From Conchocele bisecta (lineage: Eukaryota; Mollusca; Bivalvia; Lucinida; Thyasiridae), in the NCBI GenBank assembly GCA_029237695.1, contig CM055272.1, positions 13,132,042 through 13,196,041 of the forward strand: a DNA stretch of 64,000 bases, written 5' to 3'. A program made the translations under genes and the position numbers. Positions 13,201 to 28,200 of this stretch are shown here, in pieces; the stretch's first letter is position 1; the number at the start of each line of letters is the position of its first letter. The notes beneath the pieces were generated by a model. That model did not search any database. It had not been told where the DNA came from and saw only the letters and a list, made by a program, of their open reading frames with translations.

Positions 13201-16200
13201 GGTTTGCAGTATTGATGAGAAAATATTGTGGAAAATCCGGGAATACTGCCCAGCACAGAAAAGTTGTTGAAACTTCAACACTCTGACATGCATCACCCCC
13301 TGGCACAGAAAATGGTAATGATAGTATGCAATGTGTCCGGCGACAATACAGACAGCAGGGCTTTTCTCAACAAGCTACCGATTTCCTCATGTCCTCATGG
13401 CGAAATTCTACTAAAAGTCAATACCAAGTATATATTAAAAAATGGCTACAGTACTGTGAGTTAATCAAGTTTAAATTTCTGTGAATAACGTGGTAGAATT
13501 TCTAACAGACGAGTTTCAGAATGGACTAGGATATACTTCTATAAATACTGCACGATCAGCACTATCGTCGCTTGGCATTACAATAGATGGTTACTTAGCA
13601 GGCTCACATCCCAAAGTCGTACGATTTATGAAAGGTGTTTTCAACACAAGACCTTCACAACCGAGGTATAAAGAAGTATGGGATGTAAACAAAGTGTTAC
13701 TGTACCTCAAGACATTATCACCTGTAAAGTTAATTAGTTAAAAAAATCTGACACTTAAATTACTAATGTTGATTTCTCTGACGAATGCAGCACGTGTGCA
13801 AACTATTAATTTATTGACCATTGAAAACATTGAAAAATGTCGTTCAAAGTTTGTTGTTCAATTTGATGGGTCTTCTTCAGCAAAGTCGACCCGGTTATGA
13901 TGTTACATGTGTATTGATCTGTTATCGTATCCTCCAGATAGGAGGCTGTGTATATATACAGTTTTGAAGGAATACTTAAATCGTACAAAACCAGTTCGCG
14001 AAAATAGTGAACATAAATTATTAATCAGTTTTATAAAACCGTTCAATGTCGTTACCAAAGACACAATCACCAGTTGGATCAAGATTGTGTTGGTAAGATC
14101 AGGAATTGATGTGAAGCAGTTCGGGGCACATAGTGTTCGAGCCGCGGCAGTATCGAAGGCGCAGTGGTCTTCTGTGCCTATCAGTGATATTATGAAAACA
14201 GCTGAATGGACATGCGAGAGTACATTTCCAAAATTCTACAAAAAAGAAGTGATCGATGATAGACGGTTCAGCAGAGCTGTACTACAATGTTAACTGTTCG
14301 GTCTAACAGGAATAAGGTATGTACAATGAAACTAAAAAAATCCATTATTAGCTTTAAAGTCTCGATTAATGCACGGAGTGATTATATGGGACGAAATATA
14401 ATTTAAAAGTTAAACGAGACTTACCTTGGGAAGGTGAAGTTCAACTGTAATTCTATGAGTTATAGAATCACGGAGGCATTAAGTGCCACCCACACCACCC
14501 AACTAATTGCTTTCAGCAAAATAACAAATGGAATCATATGTTTATGTAATTGTAATAATGGAAAAAATTATTTAAAGACTGATGCGCATGCCCGGAGTAC
14601 TATTTCACTTAATGCCTCCGTGATTCTATAACTCATAGAATTACAGTTGAACTTCACCTTCCCAAGGTAAGTTTCGTTTAACTTTTAAATTTGTTCTTTA
14701 TTGTTTTGTTTTTATTTCTCTAATACGTTGGAGTATAGATCCGTCACTTTATTTAATTTGGCGGGTTGCAGACACAAATGTTATTGTAAACACGTGTTAT
14801 AACTTATAATACATGCACATAAAATATTAACAGGTGTTATATGTGCTTAATTCTAATCAAATTACTAAATATACATTTGTATCCAGGTTCATAACACTAC
14901 TGACATTGCTTAACGTACACTTGTATCCAGGTCCATACTGCTACTTTCATTACTAATATTACACCTATATCCAGGTCCATACTGCTACTGTCATTACTAA
15001 CAATACACTTATATACAGGTCCATAATGCTACTGTCATTACTAACATTACACTTGTATCCAGGTCCATAATGCTACTGTCATTACTAACATCACACTTGT
15101 ATCCAGGTCCATAATGTTACTGTCATTACTAACATTACACTTGTATCCATGTCCATAATGCTACTGTCATTACTAACATAACACTTGTATCCAGGTCCAT
15201 AATGTTACTGTCATTACTAACATTACATTTATATCCATGTCCATAATGCTACTGTCATTACTAACATTACACTTACATCCAGGTCCATAATGCTACTGTC
15301 ATTACTAATATTACACTTGTATCCAGGTACATAATGCTACTGTCATTACAAACATTACACTTACATCCAGGTCCGTAATGTTACTGTCATTACTAACATT
15401 ACACTTATATCCAGGTCCATAATGTTACTGTCATTACTAACATTACACTTACATTCAGGTCCATAATGTTACTGTCATTACTAACATTACACTTGTATCC
15501 AGGTCCATAATGCTACTGTCATTACTAACATTACACTTGTATCCAGGTCCATAATGCTACTGTCATTACTAACATAACACTTGTATCCAGGTCCATAATG
15601 TTACTGTCATTACTAACATTACATTTATATCCATGTCCATAATGCTACTGTCATTACTAACATTACACTTACATCCAGGTCCATAATGTTAATGTCATTA
15701 CTAACATTACACTTGTATCCAGGTCCATAATGCTACTGTCATTACTAACATTACACTTGTATCCAGGTCCATAATGTTACTGTCATTACTAACATTACAC
15801 TTGTATCCATGTCCATAATGCTACTGTCATTACTAACATTACACTTGTACCCAGGTCCATAATGTTACTATCATTACTAACATTACACTTGTATCCAGGT
15901 CCATAATGCTACTGTCATTAATAACATTACACTTGTATCTAGGGCCATAATGTTACTGTCATTACTAACATTACACATACATCCAGGTCCATAATGTTAC
16001 TGTCATTAGGTCCATAATGTTACTGTCATTACTAACATTACACTCGTATTCAGGTCCATAATGCTACTGTCAATACTAGCATTACACTTACATCCAGGTC
16101 CATATTGCTACTGTCATTACTAACATTACACGTGTATCCAGGTCCATAATGTTACTGTCATTACTAACATTACACTTACATCCAGGTACATAATGCTACT

Positions 16201-19200
16201 ATATTTACTAACATTACACGTGTATCCAGGTCCATAATGCTACTGTCATTACTAACATTACACGTGTATCCAGGTCCATAATGTTACTGTCATTACTAAC
16301 ATTACACTCGTATTCAGGTCCATAATGCTACTGTCAATACTAGCATTACACTTACATCCAGGTCCATATTGCTACTGTCATTACTAACATTACACTTGTA
16401 TCCAGGTCCATAATGTCACTGTCATTACTAACATTACACGTGTATGCAGGTCCATAATGCTACTGTCATTACTAACATTACACTTGTATCCAGGTCCATA
16501 ATGCTACTGTAATTACTAACATTACACTTGTATCCAGGTCCATAATGTTACTGTCATTACTAACATTACACTTACATCCAGGTACATAACGTTACTGTCA
16601 TTACTAACATTACAGATGTATCCAGGTCCATAATGTTACTGTCATTACTAACATTACACTTACATCCAGGTCCATAATGTCACTGTCATTACTAAAATTA
16701 CACTTGTATCCAGGTCCATAATGCTACTGTCATTACAAACATTACACTTGTATCCAGGTCCATAATGCTACTGTCATTACAAACATTACACTTGTATCCA
16801 GGTCCATAATGTTACTGTCATTACAAACATTACACTTGTATCCAGGTCCATAATGCTACTGTCATTACTAACATTACACTTGTATCCAGGTCCATAATGT
16901 TACTGTCATTACTAACATTACACTTACATCGAGGTACATAATGTCACTGTCATTACTAACATTACACTTGTATCCAGGTCCATAATACTACTGTCATTAC
17001 TAACATTACACTTATATCCATGTCCATAATGTCACTGTCATTACTAACATTACACTTATATCCAGGTCCATAATGCTACTGTCATAACTAACATTACACT
17101 TATATCCAGGTCCATAATGCTACTGTCATTACTAACATTACACTTGTATACATGTCCATAATATTACTGTCATTACTAACATTACACTTATATCCAGGTC
17201 CATAATGCTACTGTCATTACTAACATTACACTTGTATCCAGGTCCATAATGCTACTGTCATTACTAACATTACACTTATATCAAGGTCCATAATGCTAGT
17301 GTCATTACTAACATTACACTTATCTCCAGGTACATAATGCTACTGTCATTACTAACATTACACTTGTATCCAGGTCCATAATGTTACTGTCATTATTAAC
17401 ATCACACTTGTATCCATGTCCATAATGCTACTGTCATTAATAATATTACATTGTATCCAGGTTCATAATGTTACTGTCATTACTAACATTACACTTACAT
17501 CCAGGTACATAATGCTACTATCATTACTAACATTACACGTGTATCCAGGTCCATAATGCTACTGTCATTACTAACATTACACGTGTATCCAGGTCCATAA
17601 TGCTACTGTCATTACGAACATTACACTTGTATCCAGGTACATAAAGCTACTGTCATTACCAACATTACACGTATATCCAGGTACATAATGCTACTGTCAT
17701 TACTAACATTACACTTGTATCCAGGTCCATAATGCTACTGGCATTACTAACATTACACTTGTATCCAGGTACATAATGCTACTGTCATTACTAACATCAC
17801 ACTTATCTCCAGGTATAATAATGCTACTGTCATTACTAACATTACACTTATCTCCAGGTACATAATGCTACTGTCATTACTAACATTACACTTGTATCCA
17901 GGTCCATAATGTTACTGCCATTATAACTCACATTGTACCATGTCCATATTGCTACTGTCATTACTAACATTACACGTGTATCCAGGTCCATAATGCTACT
18001 GTCATTACTAACATTACACGTGTATCCAGGTCCATAATGTTACTGTCATTACTAACATTACACTTACATCCAGGTACATAATGCTACTATATTTACTAAC
18101 ATTACACGTGTATCCAGGTCCATAATGCTACTGTCATTACTAACATTACACGTGTATCCAGGTCCATAATGCTACTGTCATTACTAACATTACACTTGTA
18201 TCCAGGTACATAAAGCTACTGTCATTACCAACATTACACGTATATCCAGGTACATAATGCTACTGTCATTACTAACATTACACTTGTATCCAGGTACATA
18301 ATGCTACTGTCATTGCTAACATTACACTTATATCCAGGTCCATAATGCTACTGTCATTACTAACATTACACTTGTATCCAGGTCCATAATGCTACTGTCA
18401 TTACTAACAATACACTTGTATCCAGGTCCATAATGCTACTGTCATTACTAACATTACACTTATATCCATGTCCATAATGTCACTGTCATTACTAACATTA
18501 CACTTATATCCATGTCCATAATGCTACTGTCATTACTAACATTACACTTGTATCCAGGTCCATAATTGCTTCTGTCTTACTAACATTACATTTGTATCCA
18601 GGTCCATAATGCTACTGTCATTACTAACATTACACTTATATCCATGTCCATAATGTCACTGTCATTACTAACAATACACTTATATCCATGTCCATAATGC
18701 TACTGTCATTACTAACATTACACTTGTATCCAAGTCCATAATGCTACTGTCATTACTAACATTACACTTGTATCCAGGTCCATAATGCTACTGTTATTAC
18801 TAACATTACACTTGTATCCATGTCCATAATGTCACTGTCATTGCTAACAATCCACCTATATCCATGTCCATAATGCTACTGTCATTACTAACATTACACT
18901 TGTATCCAGGCCCATAATGTTACTGTCATTACTAACATTACACTTGTATCCAGGTCCATAATGCTACTGTAATTACTAACATTACACTTGTATCCAGGTC
19001 CATAATGCTACTGTCATTACTAACATTACACTTATATCCAAGTCCATAATGCTACTGTCATTACTAACATTACACTTGTATCCAGGTTCATAATGCTACT
19101 GTCATTACTAACATTACACTTGTGCCATGTCCATTAATGCTACTGTCATTACTAACATTACTATATCCAGGTCCATAATGCTACTGTCATTACTAACATT

Positions 19201-22200
19201 ACACTTGTATCCATGTCCATAATGCTACCGTCATTACTAACATTACACTTATATCCAGGTCCATAATGTTACTGCCATTACTAACATTACACTTATATCC
19301 AGGTCCATAATGTTACTGTCATTACTAAACATTTCACTGTATCCAGGTCCATAATGTTACTGTCAATTACTAATTACATTGTATCCAGGTCCATAATGCT
19401 ACTGTCATTACTAACTTACACTTCATCCAGGTCCTAATGTTACTGTCATTACTAACATTTCACTTATCCAGGTCCATAATGCTACTGTCATTACTAACAT
19501 TACACTTGTATCCAGATCCATAATGATACTGTCATTACTAAAATTACACTTGTATCCAGGTCCATTAATGTTACTGTCATTACTAACATACATTGTATCA
19601 GGGAGGTCATAAGTTACTGCCATTACTAACATTACACTTATATCCATGTCCATAATGCTACTGTCATTACTAACATAACACTTGTATCCAAGTCCATAAT
19701 GCTACTGTCATTACTAACATTACACTTGTATCCAGGTCCATAATGCAACTGTTATTACTAATATTACACTTATATCCAGGTCCATAATGCTACTGTCATT
19801 ACTAACATTACACTTGTATCCAGGTCCATAATGCTACTGGCATTACTAACATTACACTTGTATCCAGGTACATAATGCTACTGTCATTACTAACATTACA
19901 CTTATCTCCAGGTACATAATGCTACTGTCATTACTAACATTACACTTATCTCCAAGTACATAATGCTACTGTCATTACTAACATTACACTTGTATCCAGG
20001 TCCATAATTTTACTGTCATTACTAACATCACACTTGTATCCATGTCCATAATGCTACTGTCATTACTAACATTACACGTGTATCCAGGTCCATAATGTTA
20101 CTGTCATTACTAACATTACATTTATATCCAGGTACTATGCTAACTATATTTACTAACATTACACGTGTATCCAGGTCCATAATGCTACTGTCATTACTAA
20201 CATTACATGTGTATCCAGGTCCACAATGTAACTGTCATTACTAACATTACACTTGTATCCAGGTACATAAAGCTACTGTCATTACCAACATTACACGTAT
20301 ATCCAGGTACATAATGCTACTGTCATTACTAACATTACACTTGTATCCAGGTCCATAATGCTACCGTCATTACTAACATTACACTTGTATCCAGGTACAT
20401 AATGCTACTGTCATTACTAACATTACACTTATATCCAGGTCCATAATGCTACTGTCATTACTAACATTACACTTGTATCCAGGTCCATAATGCTACTGTC
20501 ATTTACTAACAATACACTTTTGTATCAGGTCCATAATGCTAACTGTCATTACTTACATTACACTTGTATCCAGGTCCATAATGCTACTGTCATTATCATT
20601 ACACTTGTATCCAGATCATAATGCTACGTCATTACTAAACATTACACTTGTATCCATGTCCATAAGTCATGTCATTGCTAACAATCCACTATATCCAGGT
20701 CCATAATGTACTGTCATTACTAACATTACTTGTATCCAGGTCCATAATGCTACTGTCATTACTAAACATTACACTTGTGTCAGTCCATAATGCTACTGTC
20801 ATTATAACATTACACTTATATCCAGGTCCATAATGTATGTATTACTAACATTACATTGTATCCATTGTCCATTAATGCTACTGTCATTACTAACATTACA
20901 CTTATATCCAGGTCCTAATGTTACTGCCATTATAACAAAATTTACACTTACATCCAGGTCCATAATGTTACTGTCATTACTACATTACACTTGTATCCAG
21001 GTCCATAATGTTACTGTCATTTAACTATTACACTTGTTATCCAGGTCCATAATGCTACTGTCATTTACTAACATTACACTTACTCCAGGTCCATAATGTT
21101 ACTGTCATTACTACACTTGTATCCAGGTCCATAATGCTACTGTCATTATAACATTACACTTGTATCCAGGTCCATAATGCTACTGTCATTACTAAAATTA
21201 CACTTGTATCCAGGTCCATAATGTTACTGTCATTACTAACATTACACTTATATCCATGTCCATAATGCTACTGTCATTACTAACATAACACTTATATCCA
21301 AGTCCATAATGCTACTGTCATTACTAACATCACACTTGTATCCAGGTCCATAATGCAACTGTTATTACTAATATTACACTTATATCCAGGTCCATAATGC
21401 TACTGTCATTACTAACATTACACTTGTATCCAGGTCCATAATGCTACTGTCATTACTAACATTACACTTGTATCCAGGTCCATAATGCTACTGTTATTAC
21501 TAATATTACACTTGTATCCAGGTCCATAATGCTACCGTCATTACTAACATTACACTTGTATCCAGGTCCATAATGCTACTGTCATTACTAACATTACACT
21601 TATATCCAGGTCCATAATGCTACTGTCATTACTAACATTACACTTGTATCCAGGTCCATAATGCTACTGTCATTACTAACATTGTACTTGTATCCATGTC
21701 CATAATGTTACTGTCATTACTAACATTACACTTGTATCCAGGTCCATAATGCTACTGTCATTACTAACATTACACTTATATCCAGGTCCATAATGCTACT
21801 GTCATTACTAACATTACACTTGTATCCAGGTCCATAATGCTACTGTCATCATTACTAACATTACACTTATGTCCATGTCCATAATGCTACTGTCATTACT
21901 AACATTACACTTGTATCCAGGTCCATAATGTTACTGTCATTACTAACATTACACTTATATCCATGTCCATAATGCTACTGTCATTACTAACATTACACTT
22001 TTATCCAAGTCCATAATGCTACTGTCATTACTAACATTACACTTATATCCAGGTCCATAATGCTACTGTCATTACTAACATTACACTTATATCCTGGGTC
22101 CTTAATGTTACGTTATTTTTACTAACATACACTTGAATCCAGGTCCATTAATGCTACTGGTCATTACTAACATTACACTTATATCCAAGGTCCATAATGC

Positions 22201-25200
22201 TACTGTCATTATTAACACTACTTGTATCCAGGTCCATAATGCTACTGTCATTTACTAAACTTTACACTTATATCCAGGCATAATGTTACTGTCATTACTA
22301 AACATTTACACTTATCCAGGTCCATAATGCTACTGTTCATTAACTAAAAATTACGTTTATCCAGGTACATAGTGCTACTTTCTTTACTAACATTACACTT
22401 ATATCCAGGTACTGTGCTACTGTCATTACTAACATTACACTTATATCCAGGTCCATAATGCTACTGTCATTACTAACATTACACTTGTATCCAGGTCCAT
22501 AATGCTACTGTCATTATAACATTTACATTGTATCAGGTCCATAATGTACTGGTCTTACTAACATTTACACTTATTTCAGGTACATAATGCTACAGTCATT
22601 ACTAACATTACACTTGTATCCAGGTCCATAATGCTACTGTCATTACTAACATTACACGTATATCCAGGTACATAATGCTACTGTCATTACTAACATTACA
22701 CTTATAGCCAGGGGTCCTTTTCATTAAATTTCGTACGACTAAAATGTCCGTCAATGCAAAATTATGATCGCCTGTAAATTTCATATTAACTATGTTTTCT
22801 TGTAAACAATTATTAGATTTATTGAGCAGCCTATGTTCAATAAATGTAAATCCATCAACTGTTCGTAAGTTCGTAAGTGCAAAATTGAAATCCACGATAA
22901 CAGTTGTTCTGACAGGCGATTTTGGAAAATAAATTCGTGTATGTGCTACAAAATGGTAGCATTATAGAAACGCGTGAATATTGGGGGCAAATTCATAGAA
23001 ATCTTCGTATGAACATTTTTATCGTACGAAGTTTAGTGAAACGCCCGCCAGGCACGTAATGCTACACGTGCATTCAGTGTCAGCTGGTTTTTGATAAATA
23101 GTTGGTGTATTGTTGATTTGAAGATATCTACATGTAGGTGGAAAGTTGCAGCATCAGCGAATCACATCAGTAGGCACAAAATGTACTTTATATCAGAGAC
23201 ATCATCTGAGACATTTTCTGGCAAAGTAAACATTCATTCACCATTACAACACGTATTGATTGTCAGTATTATACATTTTATATCAGCTTATATTTCCACA
23301 CTGATATCAGGGGCGATAACAGTGCTTCCTTAAAATGTTAACGGACGTTACTATTTATTCTCTGTATTTATTTTTCGATGTTTTTTTTCAGTTGACGCAT
23401 TTAATTAGTATAAATATCTTGCCTCATTTGCATATGAAAATAGCCTGATACCACCGCGAGTCTATATCAGTAAAATAAATATTACCGAATGATTATATCC
23501 GTATAGCGGGCTCTCGTAATTTTTAAAACTGGTGGAATAGTAACATAATTATACACTTATTTAATTCCTATAAAGAACAGTTTATGCCTACTGAGTGGGC
23601 AAGTACCTTTAACGCTGCTAAACTTACATTTGTATCAAGGTCCTTAACGTTCAGCAGGTCGCCCTGGTATGACTGACATTTAGCCCGGGCGTCGGCCCAG
23701 CTCCAGGATAGGGTATGGTAGAATATGTAGCACATGGAACCCGCCCGAAACCACGTACCACAGCCCAGGTTTAGTGTCGCCACCGCTGCCAACATGGAAT
23801 GCATATTGAGATTTATCCCGTCAACACAGTGCGTACGTGCCGTGACACACGGTGCCGTGAAACATTGTTGATATCCTGTCAATACGACTTAATCACTGCG
23901 TATGAATATGTGCGGTTGTCATAGTCGATTCTTCGATTTTGAGGGTGCGGCTGGGTTTATTTTTTTTGTATTTTAAAGCTATTTATAGGTGTTGACGAGA
24001 TAAAGAGAATAGTAGGTTAGTGCCGGCATAAAATGTTTCACGTCGAAATGTGCACCGGTTTCCTGACGAGCTGCCACTCAGCACTACTTAGTGCTATCGC
24101 ATAAACGCATGTTTCGTCTAGTAAATGGCCCGAATTATTTGCGCCGGTTACTAGACGAAAATGTGCTTATGCAGAATATTCTGCGTGTAGCTGAATGAGA
24201 ATTCGTCAACAATCCACGTGAACCATTTACGCGGAGTGTAGTACCAGTGCAATCACCACCAAGCGGTGCTTAGGTTTAACCACACTAAATCATCAGATAT
24301 GCATGTGCGGTGTAGTAGTACGTTAAAAAACAACAAGCCAGATTTGTTATGCTATAGACACAGTTGTCTTGCAGAAACGGGTCAATTGGTGTACTAATCT
24401 ACTTCGCATGTTAATGTATCATTTACCTCAGTTTCAAGCGTATGCTTTGGGATTATTTTTTATTTATGTTTCTTAACACTAATTAAACATATAGTTTAAT
24501 TAGTGAATATCCAGACCGGAATGGGTGCAGGTTATGGGAAAATATGTCCCACAACATCCATACGAAAAATGAAAGTAGCAGAGAATAGCGAACTGTGTGG
24601 TCATTGGTTAGTTTATATAGGAAAAATCAATGTTGGTGTGGACCTGCTTACCAACGTCTGTGGCCCGTTTACATATGTAGTTTTGCAGTGCGGTACAGTC
24701 GCGATCGCTGATTTGGCCGTTGTACCTGACCACACCACAATTCTCAACGCCCGCGACATTGTCCGGCTCCTGCTGCCATTGGCTGAAATTATATCAACAT
24801 TTTCCAGTTCCCGCCATAACCGTACTGAAAGTACCGAAACTAGGTTAGCTCCACAATATTACTAATAAGTATTATTTATTGAGTCATTTAGGTCGGATAA
24901 CAGGGTCAACTCCCATATTTCATGTGTAGGGAAGAAGGAAAATCCCAAAATCAGAACAGAATATTTACAGACAAAAATATACAGTCAGTGTACGTGGCTT
25001 CGCACACTTTACATATATTTTCATAATTATCAGAAACAAGTATACACATAAAGTTCACCTTTTTTTGTAGTTTGACAGATAGGACACTCAACACCGGACA
25101 TATGTGTGTCACATGTCCGACAGTCAGCTCACACGAGCTCAAGGATACCGGTTGTTGTACTACGTAACTTATATAATCTAACAATTAAATTTGGTGTTCA

Positions 25201-28200
25201 CCATCAATCCATAATATTTTCAAATAAATAAGACATATTGACTAAACATTTATGAAGACAACCACAATGGTGATGTTTGACACCCAGCTACATAAACAGA
25301 TTCAATTTCAATTCAAACGTTCACCGTGTATGAAAATCAACAAATATTATTAACCAAACACTCACACCATCGCACGCCGACAATAAACCAAAATTACTAT
25401 CCTACTCTATGTGCCTCTGAGAGAATATGAGCCGAAAAATCAGCAGCTGAATCTAATCAACAGTTGCTCCCTCAATACACAACATCGGTGTGTCAGATGT
25501 GGTGTGTGTCCGGCCACAGGTTGAAGTGACGGACCATGATCTATAAATACATTAAAGGTTACATTACAAATTATTACTTATTTTCTTCAAAACGCGCTAA
25601 AAACAACAACGGCGACCCTAATAACCGATTTCCGGTTCGTTTATATTTTTCGTGATATTGAGATTTCTCATATAGCACCTTATCTGACACTTATACAGAG
25701 CCATGCAATGAATTGGTCATCGCGTATCTCTCCTGTTACTGCGACCTACTGGAGCGAGGTGGCGCTGTAAAAATAACCGCTATGACGTAGCCGTAGAACA
25801 GCTTACCTGATTGGTGAATGAAGGTTTCTTATATAATATCGTTTGGATTTACGGACATCATGTTTTTGTTACATAATTTCTTCGTTTTTGTCGTTTAATA
25901 TATACGTTAATCGTTATGTTTTCCTTCGCCTAGTTATACTTGGATTATTTGTACGTTGGTTGCAATCGTCGGCGACGACTATCTATGCGGAAGTCGGTTG
26001 TAATTCAAGGTCAAACAGACAGCAGAGCCAGAATCAGAAAAAATGTGAAATTAAATGTTATATTTCTATTTTTATTTTACAAAATGCTAATCTCCGACAT
26101 TTCGTAAATTGATTCTGCAATGCTTTGCAGAATGCTACTACAGCATTCTTGTGCTTTGATGTATGTGACAAAGCTTTCTCGGGGCGGGTATGGTGTACCA
26201 CGATGACATGGGGGCCGTGATTATTATACCATGAATTATATTAAATGGAGCTGATGCTTGGAATTTGTTCATTTAAAAGAGAAAAAAACAAAAACATTCA
26301 CGTGCATTCGTGGCCTGTGCTGATCCAGCTTTGACTGACATCTGTGCAGCCCGGACTGTATCACAACTGATCACGTGTACGACAGGTGTTTTGGGTCGGA
26401 TTATTGTTATTATAATAATAGTAATAACCCGCATTCACATATGCCAGGCTGAGTAAATTGATCATTGTTGTGGCGCATCGCCTGCCTACATGAGCTTTAT
26501 AGACGTCACCATGCTTAGTACTTATCATACATGCCTTGTTTGTTTCTTATTCCACCTGTGTGTGGACTGAAACTCTATTGCGAAAATAAACAATTTGTTC
26601 TGTTCTGTTCTGTTCAGTTCTGCTTTGACAATTTCGAGTTGAAATAATCAGTGACACGCGTGTGTAGCTATGTTCAAACGGATGCCGCCGGAGGTCATTA
26701 ATAGCAAACAACTTATCCGATGATAAGGCAAATAGGGAAGTGGATCTTGGGACAGGTGTATTCTGAATTCAATGAAGTCACACCTTTTATATGCTGATTG
26801 GTTGAATCCATTTTGTGTATCTGTCCTAGTCAGTGACAGACGTGTGAAATTACGTTCAAGCGGATGTCAACAATAATGCGGCAGTTGTATATTCTATATG
26901 TGCATTCTATGTATATGTTCAATAATAAAACATCACCTCACGCATTTTCGAATTTCGAGCTCAGCATGAGGGATCTGACAATAGTTTATTTGGAAGTTAT
27001 TTAGAGTTAAAACCACCCACCCTAGTCTCTACCTCCGTGTATATGGAGGATGAGACAGTTGGGTCAGGGTATACATATGTGTATAAACTTTGAATGAAAA
27101 TTGCGAAAAACAGCAGTCCTCCCCCACTCAAATGGGCATATCGGCTCGCATACAAAATCATCGATATTTTTGTTATAAAATGCATAAACCCGAATTTACG
27201 ACAAATATTATCTAAAAATATACATATACAACTTGTATTATCATTCGTTGTACATGCTCACCATAACCATGCCATATGTGTCTTGAAATTGATATCGATT
27301 GTTACCTCTTGTATTCGTTCATGTAACGAACTGAGTGAAATAAAGGTATATATATATTGAATCCGCGAGGCCACATATATACCAAGCTGATTGGTTGAGT
27401 CCAATTTGACAGACATGGTAGACTATATACACTGTGCACATCAGGGTGCTTTCTACAGTTCCGAAAATCCAATATTGATGTGTTTGTTTTTATACATGGA
27501 TGAATGTTATATTGCAGGACTAAAATTGTGTAACTTGAATGTCCACTCGCTTATTTTCCCGTAAATACTGTTTTCGAATACCAAAATATAACTAAATCAC
27601 ATATATTGTTCATTGACAGATAAAAAGAATTAAAAGTATATATTCGTTCTCACATGTACAGTAAATTCGTTGCTGTTTCTAATCTACTTTCCTACTGACT
27701 TGTTTCAAATAAATAGAAAATATTATATAAAATTAATGTACTGTATGTAATCCCCTTAACTTACGTTAAAGTTTTTTCACATTGCTATATCTCTGTGACC
27801 GCTTGCGAGTTGAAACACATTGATCGCCATCCATATTGTCATTGTATACCCTACCCATGCTGCCCAGGAGCCCAAGGTCAAATGACTTAGACTTTTTTTT
27901 AAAGCTTACATGAAAGTTTCTCAAATTATTGAAACATCATTTATCCCGTCAACACAGTGCGTATGTGCCTTGAAAGACGGTGCCGTGAAACATTTTTGAT
28001 ATCCTGGCAATACGACATAACCACTGCGTATGAATATGTGCGGTGGCTGGCGTTATTTATAGTGCATTTTACAGCTATGTGTAGGTGTTGACGGGATACA
28101 TTGAATAGTAGGTTAGTGCCGTGAATGGGAAAAAATATCTGGCGCGGCACGGAAACGGGATGTGCTCGGCAGAGCCTCGCCCATTCCTAAGCCTTGCCAG

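Larger units (their letters stand above)
10056..14688 (+). mobile_element. degenerate DIRS-type tyrosine-recombinase retrotransposon
   Basis: The element contains remnants of gag (10363-11257), reverse transcriptase and RNase H (11400-13290) and a tyrosine recombinase (about 13480-14293), in DIRS order. The left terminal repeat, about 10056-10125 (GCATTAATTGAGATAGTACT), is inverted at 14579-14640. An internal complementary region, 14349-14485, carries in one stretch the complements of both outer ends: 14361-14397 pairs with 10056-10100, and 14403-14485 pairs with 14606-14688 almost perfectly. This split-inverted layout is diagnostic of DIRS elements, which integrate through circles with the recombinase and leave no target duplication. 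All reading frames are broken. It lies in the lectin gene's 13.8-kb intron, in antisense orientation to the gene. Confidence 0.88.

Noticed and set aside
24503..24865. 120-codon plus-strand frame
   Set aside because: Shadow of the CTLD-2 C exon on the other strand.
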